Counted from the first letter of the stretch, positions 41,451-52,943 are shown. The stretch is DNA of 64,000 nucleotides from Arion vulgaris (GCA_020796225.1 CM036767.1:12071427-12135426); one strand, 5' to 3'. The notes: a model not told the origin generated them from the letters alone. Numbers and translations: made by a program.

Positions 41451-42062
41451 CTATTGCTTGCTCTATTGCTTGGTCTATTCATGTTCTATTGCTTGTTCTA
41501 TGCTTTCATTGTTCTCTATTGCTTGCTCTATGCTTTCTCTATTGCTTGCTATTGCTTGCTCTATTACTTGTTCTCTTGCTTTCTCATTGCTTTCTTTGCT
41601 TTCTATTGCTTTCTTGTTCTCTATTGCTTGCTCTATTGCTTTCTATTGCTTGCTCTATTGCTTTTCTATTGCTTGTTCTATTGCTTTCTCATTCTTTCTC
41701 TATTGCTTTCTCTATTGCTTTTCTATTGCTTTCTCTATTGCTTTCTCTATTGCTTGTTCTATCTTTCATTGCTTCTCTATTGCTTCCTATTGCTTGTTCT
41801 ATTGCTTGTTCTATTGCTTGTTCTATTGCTTGTTCTATTGCTTGCTCTATTGCTTGCTCTATTGCTTGCTCTATTGCTTGTTCTATTGCTTGCTCTATTG
41901 CTTGTTCTATTGCTTGTTCTATGTTTGTTCTATTGCTTTCTATTGCTTGCTCTTGCTTGTTCTATTGCTTGTCTATTGCTTTCTCTATTGCTTTCTGCTT
42001 GTCTATTGCTTTTCTATTGCTTGCTCTATTGCTTGTTCTATTGCTTGCTCTATTGTCTACTA
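41450..42062. repeat. 12-bp minisatellite (ttctattgcttg)n
   Basis: About 50 imperfect units with frequent length changes. Leu/Ser/Cys-rich frames (LLLALLLVLLL) are artefacts. It follows directly on the end of the LINE fragment. Confidence 0.94.
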
Positions 42063-42069
42063 CATTGGT

Positions 42070-42600
42070 TGCTCTTATATCATAATAGTTTCTCAATAAT
42101 ATGCGAGACCTAAGAAATGTCTGAAGCTTTCTTGACATATCAGAACTGTCCGATTGTCTGTTCACGGGTTGCTAGGCAACGTACACTTTATCAATGATCG
42201 GCAAGGAATTGATAGCTCCTGCGTACACCTACTACACAATGTTGTACATCCGGGGTCATTTTGACATTACCATTGAGGTCACAAGATCCGTGTGAAGGTC
42301 AATATAACATGTGTATCCCGGAAACAGATAACTTGATGTATGAGTCTGTTGCTGTCGTGGTCGAGTGCGCTACATATTCATGTTGTCCAGAATCGAACAC
42401 ATCGGTGTAGTTTACTGCTTTTTAATAGTGTGTATACTATCATTAAATTACTTTACGTTGATCTATTCAAGTGATTAGAGCGCTGGCTTCACATTCAAAA
42501 GATACCAGGGTCTGTTTCAGTTGTAGGCTCATGACAATCAAATTATTAAATGTCTACATTGGGTCTAGCTACGCTGAACAAAATGAAAGGATTTTAATAC
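42070..42600. other. No recognised gene
   Basis: There is a tRNA-like trace at about 42465-42530 (ctattcaagtgattagagcg, gtctgtttcagttg), probably an old SINE head. The remainder is unassigned. Confidence 0.35.
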
Positions 42601-42607
42601 AATTCCT

Positions 42608-42955
42608 CACCTGAGCGGTTACCGGCGTCCAAATTTTGGGATGTAAAGAATAGAACCACTGTTACCTGCCCGCATGTCGTAAGAGGCGACTAAGGAGGTT
42701 TGGCTGAAATCAGGATGCACATGTCCTAAACGTGTAGAAGTCTATGCGTTTAGGGGCCTACAAACCAATGTGCAACGTATACACGTCTTGGCAAAGATCA
42801 AACATATCACAAAGAGTGATTAAAATTGGTCGTAAAGAACGAACGCGAAGGAGGAGAACGCAAAGAAGAAGAAGAAGAAGGAGAACGCAAAGAAGAAGAA
42901 GAAGGAGAACGCAAAGAAGAAGAAGAAGAAGGAAGGAGAAGAAGAAGAATACAAT
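42608..42955 (+). mobile_element. SINE-like family b with a long (GAAGAA)n tail
   Basis: gcggttaccggcgtccaaat, tgcccgcatgtcgtaagagg, gtctatgcgtttaggggcct, gcaaagatcaaacatatcac, then more than 100 bases of gaagaa and ggagaacgcaaagaagaa repeats. The tail itself is a tandem repeat of the last 25 bases (gaacgcaaagaagaag). Confidence 0.9.
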
Positions 42956-42964
42956 GTCTGTACC

Positions 42965-43570
42965 TTTATAGGTTCATCGAGCATGCAAGTAATTTTCTGT
43001 GAGTGTATGTGGGTATTTGAACGCGTGTTCTGTATGCAAGTGTATCGTTACATCGAGCATGCAAGTAATTTCGTGAGGTGTGTGGTATTTGAACGGTGTG
43101 TCTGTATGCAAGTGTATGTCTTCATCAGCATGCAGAATTTCTTGTAGGTATGTGGTATTTGAAGCGTGTGCTGAGCAAGGTATGTACGTTACATCCAGAT
43201 GCAGTATTTCTGTGGGTATGTGGGATTGAACGTGTGCTGTATGAAGTGTATGACGTTAGCATCCAGCATGCAAGTAATTTCTGTGAGTGTAGTGTGGGAT
43301 TTGAACGCTGTGTCGATGCAAGGTATGTACGTTACATGCAGCATGCAAGTAATTTCTCTGTGAGTGTATGTGTGGGTATTTGAACGCGTGTGTCTGTATG
43401 AATTCCTATGCTATGCGTTACATCAGCATGCAAGTAATTTCTCTGTGAGTGTATGTGTGGGTATTTGAACGCGTGTGTCTGTATGAAGTGTATGTAGTTA
43501 CATCCAGCATGCAAGTAATTTCTCTGTGAGTGTATGTGGGAATATTTGAACGCGTGTGTCTGTATGGGAG
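42965..43570. repeat. About 80-bp minisatellite, seven or eight copies
   Basis: Units share gcatgcaagtaatttctctg, tgagtgtatgtgtgggtatt and tgaacgcgtgtgtctgtatg. Length varies strongly. Confidence 0.9.
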
Positions 43571-44159
43571 TGTATGTGTGAGTATTTGAACATATGGGTT
43601 AGTATGTAAGGGTATGTTCCTGTTTCTGAGCACGTGAGCGTGTGTATGTGCGTGCCTGTAAGTCAGTGTATCTGTCCAGTTGTGTGTATCTAAGCGTGTG
43701 TGTCTATGAGTGTATATACGCATTTGTAGGTGTCTGAGCGTGGATACAAATGAGTATGTGAGTTTTTGCGCGTTTGTGAACATTTAACGTGTGCGTATTA
43801 ACTCGCGCACATTTGAATACGGTAGCTGAAATGCCGTCTGAGAACGCCTCATTTATCTTCTGTTATGTCTACAGGTCAGACTCTCTATCTCGAATAACTT
43901 AGATACTGACAGCCTAATCTACCTGAACGAACATGGGTGATACATCGACAATCAGATTTACAAACGTTGGATCGCGACCGCCACGGCGCAGAACGTAGCA
44001 TAAATCAGCGGTCATGTGCGTAAATACAGAAATATGAAGGAGATACAATCAGATTTACCTTGATATGGTTGTATTTATCGGTGACTATTTGAGACGGACA
44101 AAAGCGGGTATATATGTTAGGAATGTGTCGCGGTTGGGTCACGGAGAAGATTGTGTATC

Positions 44160-44850
44160 ATCACTGTGTTATTAACGAAAGTTCATTTTCAATGTGTTAT
44201 TAACGAAGCGTCGGCTAGGGTTAGTGACTTGTCTATTAACCCCGACGTTCTGAGTTCGAATCACGCTGTGACAGTTTGCTTGCAAATTGTTGTTGATTTA
44301 ACAAAAGGACGATGGCCACCGTTCAACAAACTACTGAACGTAAAAGTGGTGCCTGAAAATCAACGACTTGTTTACTGTAGTTGATGGCTCGTCCTGTTTG
44401 CCACGATTTCATTTTCATTAACGAAAGTATATCTTCAATGTGTTATTAACGAAAGCTCATCTTCGCTGTGTTTTTAACGAAAAATCCATCCTCGCTGTGT
44501 GTTTTAACAAAACAATCATCCTCGCTGTGTGTTAGTGTTATTAACGAAAGTTCATCTTCGCTGTGTTTTTAACGAAATATTCATTCTCACTGTGTTTTTA
44601 ACGAAATATTCATTCTCACTATGTTTTTAACGAAATATTCATTCTCACTGGGTTTTTAACGAAATATTCATTCTCACTGTGTTTTTAACGAAATATTCAT
44701 TGTCACTGTGTTTTTAACGAAATATTCATTCTCACTGTGTTTTTAACGAAATATTCATTCTCAATTGTGTTTTTAAGAAATATTCATTTCACTGGTTTTA
44801 ACGAAATATTCATTTCACTGTGTTTTAACGAAATATTCATCCTCACTGCG
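44160..44850. repeat. 29-bp minisatellite split by a SINE
   Basis: Units read acgaaatattcattctcac then tgtgtttttaacg, about 17 copies from 44400 on. A few earlier ones lie at 44160-44205. A family-c SINE separates them. Confidence 0.9.
44207..44412 (+). mobile_element. SINE family c, with many small deletions
   Basis: gcgtcggctagggttagtga, gagttcgaatcacgctg, the core reduced to gttcaacaaactactgaacg, and the end tttgccacgattt. It lies inside the 29-bp array. Confidence 0.82.
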
Positions 44851-45117
44851 TGTTTTTAACACAACTCTATTTACAAGAATACCTGTGTACGATTTGCGTG
44901 TCTAAGTTCTGTAATTGTATTTTTACTAAGTGTAAGCGGATAAGATAATATGCCTTTTTAGTTACTCCTAACATTTCTCATTATACCCAGTAGTGGGCCA
45001 TTAGATATGTATATATGCATGCAGGTAAGTGTAATATTAGGAGAATGAGTTTGGCTAAAATGAAAAACAGTAACGCCCCGCTCTGTAAATACTCAAGAAT
45101 AGTAATATATAAAGCTA

Positions 45118-45354
45118 ATTGCATATCCTTTACAGGACTTTGCGAATCAACCCCAGCTTTTTAACGCTGCTTGTTATTTTTCTAAGCATTATTACGTTCG
45201 GTAGTTTGCCATTGCTTTCTGAACTGGTGCCATCGTCCTTTTGTAAAACCCACGCGAAACAATTTGCAACCAAATTGTCCGCAGCGTGTTCGAGTTCAGA
45301 ACGTCGGAGTTAATAGACCGAGTCACTATCCCCTAAGCCAGAGACGCCACACTG
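45118..45354 (-). mobile_element. SINE family c (c2), full-length
   Basis: On plus: attgcatatcctttacagga, acgttcggtagtttgccatt, gctttctgaactggtgccat, agttcagaacgtcggagtta and the head tcactatcccctaagccaga. Confidence 0.9.
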
Positions 45355-45454
45355 AATGAGAATGTTTTTGGCTAAAATGAAAGACAGTAACGCCCCGCTC
45401 TGTAAATACTCAAGAATAGTAATGTACAGAAAGCAGATAAAATTGTCCATAGAC

Positions 45455-45690
45455 GAAGTATTGAGACTCAATTGCACTGGGTTTTACCCATTATGACTCA
45501 GCCTCTCTACGAAGAAATGGCACGTCAGCTGCCGAAAGTGTTACACAAAGCACGAACTCTGAAGCTCCGGCAAAAATTCTAGGAATCTCTAATAAAATGC
45601 AGTCGTGAACAGTAAGTACCCAAGTCGGGTTGGAACTTACGATCTTTGGAACGCACGATGGAAGACTTAACTAGAGATATCCCCGACCCT
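45455..45690 (-). mobile_element. SINE family d
   Basis: On plus: caattgcactgggttttacc, gctgccgaaagtgttacaca, cacgaactctgaagctccgg, then cagtcgtgaacagtaag and the head region. Boxes are eroded. Confidence 0.78.
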
Positions 45691-45699
45691 ATGAGGTTC

Positions 45700-46055
45700 T
45701 CAAGTCGAGCTTTAATTTGACAATACTGTGAAAACAATAATTTGACCTTCTGCTCATCAGCATCACATAACATATTAACTTATAAAATAAGTATCCCTTG
45801 TCAACCCCAACCAATTGAGGGAGGGTTTACTAGTTATTTCCTTTTTACGCACTTGCAAACGTCATCTGCAATTCCTCCAAAGAAAACCTTATGTTCTCAA
45901 GATGCCCAGAAAGCTTCTTGTCCTGCAGGCATACTTGAGCATGTCTCATCCGTCTTCTCTGCTTCTCAAACGAAAGACATATTTGTTTTAAAAGTGTTAA
46001 AGAAAAATGTTATCAATGCCAGCCACATTCACCAGAAGTGCATATATTTCGAATA
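45700..46055. other. No recognised gene
   Basis: There is an open frame of about 107 codons on plus (45742-46065) without similarity that I can recognise. I see nothing that supports it as a gene. Confidence 0.35.
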
Positions 46056-46061
46056 TATTGA

Positions 46062-46495
46062 CTGATTATTGGATAGAACCATCATCATTGCACTTTGGGG
46101 AGTAACCATGTGTGTTCTGGTGTCTTTCTTACACAGGAAGATCCCAGCGGTAGTGCACGAACTCCGTAGCACCGTGGAGGTTCCCCGATGTAATTTTAAA
46201 TATGGTGAAGATATTTTTGTAGGAATTTTATTTTTAATCTTTTCTAATGACCTTTGCCAGGGCAGTGGCTTTCCAGCCTGCTTTTCTTGATTTTGAACTG
46301 CCAAGGGTTCTATTACGTGCTCAAATTGAACACGGGGCCTACGTTTTATCGTCCGTCTCCGATAGAACTAGGAACTTGATCTCACCTACACTGAGATCAG
46401 GGATCTCTGGAAAAATATCCAGATGGTTCCACACTGGAGCAAACCTGGTACCTTTAGCACTAGAAATGAGCACCTAACCTCTACGCCACATAATA
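46062..46495 (-). mobile_element. SINE family j, full-length
   Basis: The minus strand starts gtggcgtagaggttaggtgc (A box) and aggtttgctccagtgtgg (B box). It passes gttcctagttctatcggaga and gtgcacgaactcc-type sequence and ends near gcaatgatgatggttc with a CAAT-like tail. The tRNA-like head makes it a tRNA SINE. Confidence 0.85.
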
Positions 46496-46531
46496 ACAAC
46501 ATGAGGGTCACAGCTACAGCAGTATCATCAT

Positions 46532-46694
46532 CAGGGGCGGCTCGTCATTACGGGCTAGTAGGGCCCACAAAAATAATGTGTAACGTGTATTTATTGGGTT
46601 TTTTAAAATTAAAGTAAAACCTAACCCAAAACCATGATTTTTCCGAGAAGTTTTGTCTAACCCCACCAACAAAAATTATCACGATCTGCCACTG
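46532..46694 (+). mobile_element. hAT-like MITE family k, 163 bp, 8-bp TSD
   Basis: The ends caggggcggctcgt and acgatctgccactg are inverted repeats. It is flanked by atcatcat at 46524-46531 and 46695-46702. The 8-bp duplication and a CARNG-type start fit the hAT superfamily. Confidence 0.88.
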
Positions 46695-46709
46695 ATCATC
46701 ATCATTCTC

Positions 46710-47130
46710 CCCTTCCCTCCTTCTCCCTTCCCATCCACATAATGAAATAATTTCTAGTGATCACCAAAAGTACAATAAACATCTAACTAGACACACCTGT
46801 TGTGTACGAGTCACGGGCAGGTTTGTTTTCAAACTAATGGTTATTGACATTTTAGCACTGTCATGGCGGAGTTTACATTCTTAAACCATATTAAAACAAT
46901 AGAGTCATTATTCCAGTCTGCAACAGCCGCAGTCATATAGTTGAGTTCCCAGGAGATTAGGTGTCACTGACATGCATGGACCAAGCTGAACAACTGGATT
47001 GCAGGCTATCTAGAGTTAATATAAACAAGTTGTATTAATTCCAGCTGCTTTAAAGTCGTTGATAGGTCTTTGTGGCATAGAAGGTTAAGTGTTTGCATCT
47101 CGTTTCAAAGGCACTGGTTTGCTTCCTCTA
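46710..47130. other. No recognised feature
   Basis: Unique-looking sequence. Confidence 0.45.
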
Positions 47131-47136
47131 ACGACC

Positions 47137-47392
47137 GTGTGGTGCTTGTGCCCGTAAAGGAAGCACAAAATAATACCACTGCAACCTACAAGGCATGTCG
47201 TAAGAGGCGACTAACGTAGGTACCTAGGGGAGCTACTCTAGTAAATAAAAAGCCTCGCATAAATCGGATGTGCTGGCCTACTTGTATGCGCATAACTGGT
47301 ACAACGTACGATCACTCTCTGGCTCGGATCACATGCAAATCACAAATAGTGGTTAACAAGTGGTCGATATGGAGCGTTCGAAGAAGAAGAAT
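47137..47392 (+). mobile_element. SINE-like family a, full-length
   Basis: acctacaaggcatgtcgtaa, taggggagctactctagtaa, ctggtacaacgtacgatcac, gtggtcgatatggagcgttc then gaagaagaag. Confidence 0.9.
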
Positions 47393-47624
47393 CAATCAGA
47401 CTTGTCTCTGTAATAGTAGGATTAACCCTTTCGTCCCTTCAAACCCGATGTACTGGCTTCCTGTGTTTTTTTAACAGATGACGCAATGCCTGGCTAACTT
47501 AGTTTACATTGCAAAGTAAATGAGTTCAGAAGTAAATAACACATTGATTATTGGAGGTTGGCTACTGAACCGACGTGATATCAGCTCGGGCAAACTCATA
47601 GGTGCTCAGTCTCCTCTGATGGAT

Positions 47625-48035
47625 CATTGTTATCAGTTATATGAGGACTATCATCATAGCACTCCAGTTATCAGTTATATGAGGACTATCATCATAGCAC
47701 TCCAGTTATCAGTTATATGAGGACTATCATCATAGCACTCCAGTTATCAGTTATATGAGGACTATCATCATAGCACTCCAGTTATCAGTTATATGAGGAC
47801 TATCATCATAGCACTCCAGTTATCAGTTATATGAAGACCATTACCATAGCACTCCAGTTATCAGTTATATGAGGACTAGCATCATAGCACTCCAGTTATC
47901 AGTTATATGAGGACTATCATCATAGCACTCAGTTATCAGTTATATGAAGACCATTACCATAGCACTCCAGTTATCAGTTATATGAGGACTAGCATCATAG
48001 CACTCCAGTTAGCAGTTATATGAGGACTAGAATGA
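47625..48035. repeat. 38-bp minisatellite, about 11 copies
   Basis: Units read tcagttatatgaggactatc then atcatagcactccagtta. Two units share an aagaccattaccat variant spaced about 112 bp apart. Confidence 0.93.
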
Positions 48036-48180
48036 TAGCCCTCCAGGCATGTCCATAGGTCCTCCGATCCCTTCTCAACAACCCCATCAGGGTCCAGCGG
48101 CCCAACACGCCAGATCCTCTGAGTTATCGTCGGGTTAGCACTAACATTCAACCAACAACATCCATCAGCATTAAATAGCA
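48036..48180 (-). other. Unassigned coding-looking segment
   Basis: A minus-strand frame reads NPTITQRIWRVGPLDPDGVV, then EKGSEDLWTCLEGYHSSPHI, running into the adjacent array whose unit is a continuation of the same frame. I do not recognise the family. It may be an element fragment. Confidence 0.35.
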
Positions 48181-48189
48181 ACTATGATT

Positions 48190-48715
48190 GAAAATTACAA
48201 CACAACTAGAAATCTTTTTTTTCTTTTAAATCAACATCTCAAAACTCAGAACGCTTTTACATGAGCTTAATCTCCTTGAACTAGACTAGCTCAACTTATA
48301 ACGTGATGCTCTGATCTCCAAAGAGCCGAGATTTATAATTTTTTAAAAACCCGAAGGCTGCTGTAAAAATAAAAAACTGGTAAACGGGGAAATGTATATT
48401 TTTTATAAATATTTTTTTTTATTGACGGATTTCCATAAAGTACTGAGATCAGAAATATTAGAAGTTTTACTTAAAGCGAGAACATCAGATAAATTAACTA
48501 CTCTGAAGTGGGAAAGATGCTACGCCTGTATGGAGGGGAATTTATATTATTAGGAAAGCAGGACTTCACGCAAAAATAAGTTATACACGCCACGACAACG
48601 CCTGAATTCAAATCTAGCGAACGCAAGAAGACGATGAAGATAAATTAACTCCTTCGCCATTATCAGCTGATGTACTGGCTCACAGTATTTTTAGTATGAC
48701 GGTAAGCAAGAATAC
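48190..48715. other. AT-rich sequence, nothing recognised
   Basis: No exon or repeat identified. Confidence 0.5.
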
Positions 48716-48718
48716 TGG

Positions 48719-48873
48719 TCTTCTTCTTTGCGTTCGTTCTTTACGACCAATTTTAATCACTTTTTGTGATATGTTTGATCTTTGCCAAGAACATGTATAC
48801 GTTGCACATTGGTTTGGTAGGCCCCTAAAACGCATAGACTTCTACAAGCTTAGGACACGTGCATCCGATTGGT
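48719..48873 (-). mobile_element. SINE-like family b, truncated
   Basis: On plus: cttctttgcgttcgttcttt, tgccaagaacatgtatacgt, cccctaaaacgcatagactt, ending at acgtgcatccgattgg. It lacks the 5' half. Confidence 0.85.
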
Positions 48874-48987
48874 CACTTTAGTCTACATTGCAAAGTAAAT
48901 ACATCCGGATATCAAAATAAACTACGGAGTGAGAGGGTTGACACAGTTTATGTATTATTTACACAATCTTCATCAGGGTACAGAATA

Positions 48988-49875
48988 TATTCTTCTTTAA
49001 ATGCTCCATATCAATCACTAGTTAAACGACTATTTGTGATTTGTATGTGATCTGAGCCTAAGAGTGATTCTACGTTACGTCAGTTATGCGTCTACAAGTA
49101 GGCCAGTGCATCCGATATCTGAGATGCTTTTTATTAACTCAATAAATCAAGTACCATGCCTGCCGGCGTAGGCGATCATGTCTCTCCACAACTCTCTTTG
49201 CTTGGTGCATGTAATCAGTTCTGACGTCGATATTTTGTCGAACCATGATGTCAGGCCATCCAACATCTTCTCCTCTGTCTTCCACGATCTCTCCTTCCTG
49301 AATTTTACCTGTAGTCACCAAATGTTCTAAACCTTCTCTTCGCATTATATGCCCGAAGAACCTTGATTGTCGGATTCTTATTCTTTTGATAAGGTTTCTT
49401 TGTGTGCAGGCCTGATTTAAAACCTCCACGTTTGTTTTCTTTGCTGTCCATGGAATTCTCAATATTCTTCTGTAAAACCACATCTCTGTGGCTTCCAATG
49501 ATCGTATTGATTGTTTGTTCAGTGTCCATGATTCGCTGCCATACATAAGAATTGGTTCAATATAGCATTGGAGTACTCGTTTTCGCAGTGTCATTGGTAG
49601 TGAGTTCACGCATAGTGTGTTCTTCATTTTCATAAAAGCTGCTTTCGTTTGAGCTATTCTACTCCTAATCTCTGTTGTACATCTTCCATCTGGTGTTAAG
49701 AATGTTCCTAGATACTTGAATCGATGGACTTGTTTCAGTGTTGTGTTATTTATTTTATTAACTACAGTACCTTTTTTCTAAGTCCGTACCACAGTGGTCT
49801 CTAACGACATGCCTTGTAGACAGCAGTGTTACTATTTATTGTACCCCTTGCAGGCCCCGGTACCACACAGGTGTC
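48988..49875 (-). mobile_element. SINE-like family a split by a LINE insertion
   Basis: The 3' half is at 48988-49139 (aatgctccatatcaatcact, agtgattctacgttacgtca) and the 5' half at 49764-49875 (ctaacgacatgccttgtaga, aggccccggtaccacacagg). The split falls in the tttttattaact of the element. Confidence 0.85.
49140..49752 (-). mobile_element. 5'-truncated LINE insertion, RT C-terminus, 11-bp TSD
   Basis: It is flanked by ttttattaact at 49129-49139 and 49753-49763. A single minus-strand frame encodes MKMKNTLCVNSLPMTLRKRV, IEPILMYGSESWTLNKQ, MWFYRRILRIPWTAKKTN, then FFGHIMRREGLEHLVTTGK and the end RHDRLRRQAWYLIY. The ORF continues upstream into sequence lost by 5' truncation. It is the best-preserved and probably the youngest LINE copy in the window, with no internal stop over 164 codons. 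Confidence 0.92.
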
Positions 49876-50032
49876 TAGGGTATCGATAGTATAGGAAATT
49901 AAATCCTATACTTTCGTTACTGACTCGAGTCTAAGACACAATGAGTCAGGTGTCAATGACTAGACCCTACTTCACCTCCTCGTGGTGGCTCAGAGAGTAA
50001 GCTGCAACTCTGCAGTCTGGCAACTAAAGGGT

Positions 50033-50282
50033 GTCTCTACGGCGAATCGGTTAAGACGTTTGCCTGACGTTCTGAAGGTTTTAAGTTCGAATCCAGATCG
50101 AGTCAGATCTGCACATTTTTTTCCTGAGATCCTTGCATGTGTTGCTGGAGCTACGGAGTTCGTGCTTTGCGAAATACTCTCGTCATGTGGCATGCCATTT
50201 CTGCGAAGAGGGACCGAGTCATGTGGTGTAAAACCCAGTGCAATAAGTCAATCCTTAGATTCTAGTCCCCTTAGAAAGTGAA
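50033..50282 (+). mobile_element. SINE family d, full-length
   Basis: gtgtctctacggcgaatcgg (A box), tttaagttcgaatccagatc (B box), gttgctggagctacggagtt, ctctgcgaagagggaccg-like, and agtgcaataagtcaatcctt at the end. Confidence 0.9.
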
Positions 50283-50289
50283 AAACTAA

Positions 50290-50635
50290 ACTCCTTGGGA
50301 GACGTAACGATATCTGCCCAACAGTTCTTGTGACGGCTGAGATAAGTGTTGTCGACGTTACCATGAAACAAGGCGATTACAGCCGACTGGCTGGTGCTGA
50401 CAGTTAGACTGATACTAGCATACCTGGTTTATGCAGGCTGTCTCCGTGCCCCAGCAGGAAAACAGAAGAGACTTTTAACAACATTTTTTTTAAAAATATA
50501 ACTTCTTTTGCGAGCAAGAAACGACCTGTGCTCATACGTCCCTTTCCTCACCATTTCCAAAACATGAAAGTAGTATTCTTTATTCGCAAATGCAGTAAAA
50601 TTGTCATACTCTTTGAAAGTATACATCAATAGAAT
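50290..50635. other. No recognised feature
   Basis: Unique-looking sequence. Confidence 0.45.
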
Positions 50636-50639
50636 CATA

Positions 50640-51250
50640 TTCCCTTTATACAAATACATCAAATCAATCATACAAATCCATCAAATACATACAAATCAAT
50701 ACATAAAATCACATACAAATCCAATACGAATCCATACAATCACATACAAATCACATACAAATCACATAAAATCACATACAAATCACATACAATCACATAC
50801 AAATAAATCATACAAATCATCAATACAAATAAATCACATCAAATCAATCACATACAAAATCACATACAAATCAATCATATACAAATCACATACAAATCAC
50901 ATATAACCATACAAATCTCATACAAATCACATACAAATCAATCCATACAAATCTCATACAAATCACATACAAATCATCACATACAAATCTCATACAAATC
51001 ACATACAAATCCATACAAACACATACAAATCAATCACATACAAATCTCATACAAATCACATACAAATCAATCACATACAAATCTCATACAAATCTCATAC
51101 AAATCACATACAATCAATCACATACAAATCTCATACAAATCACATACAAATCAATCACATACAAATCTCATACAAATCACATAGAAATCAATCACATACA
51201 AATCTCATACAAATCACATACAAATCAATCACATACAAATCACATAGAAA
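50640..51250. repeat. About 36-bp minisatellite built of 11-bp subunits
   Basis: Subunits catacaaatca, catacaaatct and catacaaatcaat combine into a higher-order unit of about 36 bp that becomes regular after about 51040. Confidence 0.93.
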
Positions 51251-51459
51251 GGTCAACAAGAGATTGTTCTATTTGAATCGCAGAAGTACCAGAACAGCAC
51301 GACAAATAATATCTATCAATAATATGGGGTGGTGAGCCCTTTTCTCAGTGTGGACTCTGTCAGGGGCTAGGGTGATATATTTTAACAAGCTTAAATTAAG
51401 ACCACCAAAAAAAAAGAAATAAACAATTGGTTAACAAAGAGCGAAATCTGAAGATGACT

Positions 51460-51715
51460 GAATCCAACACTATATCAATGTGATATTGCAACTTTGTGAT
51501 ATTGAATTCAACAATATAGCACTGTGCTACTGGGACGTTGCTATATTAAATTCAGCAATATAGCACTTGTTTGACTGTGACTTTGTTGTATTGAATTCAG
51601 CAATATAGCACAGTGCTACTGTGACTCTATTGTATTGAATTCAGCAATATAGCACAGTGCTACTGTGACTCTATTGTATTGAATTCAGCAAATATAGCAC
51701 TGTGCTACCATAACT
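51460..51715. repeat. About 46-bp tandem repeat, five or six copies
   Basis: Units share tattgaattcagcaatatag and cacagtgctactgtgactct. Confidence 0.9.
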
Positions 51716-51874
51716 TATCCAACATGTGTTATGTTGACAGTAACAATAATGTGAGAGAAAATGGCGTCCACTTTCTTATGTGTTTTGAGGTTCATAGTTC
51801 ACGGTCACCTTACGACAGGTCAGCATCGCATTCGCCAGTCACATTCGTACCCGTGGATAAACTCAACATGGTCC

Positions 51875-52235
51875 CTTCTTCTTCTTCTTCGTTCAACTTC
51901 TGCTATGTGACTACTACGGTATGTGTCATAAACAGGGTGGTGTGCTTGAGGTCTTCACCGGTTCCCCATAGTTTGTCTGGTAGTGTTCTTTCTGTTGGCC
52001 AGATTTCCATTCTCACACCGCTCAGGCTGTGACAATCTTGCAGGATGTGCTCTGGTGACTGCTTTGGTGCTCCGCATGTGCAGGCTGCCGAGTCCCTGAG
52101 ATCCATTCTGTGGAGGTGTGCTCTGAGACTGCAGTGTCCCGTTCTAAGTCTGAAGAATGTGGTCTCTGCTTTTTTGTTTAGTGTATTTATATTGTAGTGC
52201 TCTGGGTTGTATCCTCTGGGTTGTATCCTCTATAA
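51875..52235 (-). mobile_element. LINE C-terminal end with CxC-x8-H-x4-C knuckle
   Basis: The minus strand reads FFRLRTGHCSLRAHLHRMDL, then CTCGAPKQSPEHILQDC (knuckle) and the end KHTTLFMTHTVVVT. It is followed by an AAGAAG tail at 51880. It is 5'-truncated. A fragment of the same type is at 57280. Confidence 0.87.
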
Positions 52236-52395
52236 CATAGTTCCTAACAAGTGGATGAACACAGTAGAGATACAGATCAATGAATGATTAATAACAGAAT
52301 GTTTACGGAATGAGAATCCCTGGTCTGAGATAACCAAGAAGAACGTGTATGAAAACTCGGAAACATTGAAGGTCAGATATTCCATGCATGCTTCT

Positions 52396-52404
52396 ATTAG
52401 AAAG

Positions 52405-52462
<58 letters not shown>

Positions 52463-52676
52463 GTGATCGTTCTTTTCGGCCATTTTTATCATTCTTATTG
52501 TGATATATAAACGGCCTACACCAAGAACGGTTTTTTACGTCACATCATTCAGCGCATTTGGAGCTCTGGTGCTTATCCTTCGGCGATGTGTCCAGTTTCA
52601 TCCAGCGTTTACTGGGTTCGCTCTCCGTTAGTCTTTGACTGTCCCCAGCCAAACCTGCAAGACAGCAGGTTATAAA
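52396..52676 (-). mobile_element. SINE-like family i with (GA)n tail
   Basis: A (ct)n tract at about 52408-52461 is followed by gatcgttcttttcggccatt, tgatatataaacggcctaca, gcttatccttcggcgatgtg and ccagccaaacctgcaagaca. It matches 14318-14549. Confidence 0.85.
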
Positions 52677-52679
52677 GGA

Positions 52680-52872
52680 TCTAAAAGCGAATGATTGACT
52701 GCATTGCACCGGGTTTCCCCTTATGGCTCTGTCAATGTCGGCAGAGATGACCTGCCGAGAGTTTTGAACAGAGCACGAACTCCGCATCTCCAACAAATAT
52801 CCTAGGGATCTTATGGAAAATTGCATGTGACTCGGCTCGGATACGAACCGCAGAACCATCAAAACGCCATGC
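52680..52872 (-). mobile_element. SINE family d, diverged
   Basis: On plus: tgactgcattgcaccgggtt, gacctgccgagagttttgaa, cacgaactccgcatctcc, gactcggctcggatacgaac (B box in reverse). It runs into a (CAGA)n tract at the head end. Confidence 0.83.
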
Positions 52873-52877
52873 AAATC

Positions 52878-52878
<1 letters not shown>

Positions 52879-52943
<65 letters not shown>
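52879..52943. repeat. (CAGA)n microsatellite
   Basis: About 16 perfect units. Confidence 0.97.

Noticed and set aside
41375..42113. Leu/Cys-rich membrane-like ORFs
   Set aside because: Translations of the ttctattgcttg repeat.
42600..42630. Donor-like cctcacctgag next to a GC-rich stretch, exon-like at first sight
   Set aside because: The GC-rich part is the start of a family-b SINE.
45742..46065. 107-codon plus-strand ORF as a host gene
   Set aside because: No recognisable domain, no splice or start support, and its end runs into a SINE.
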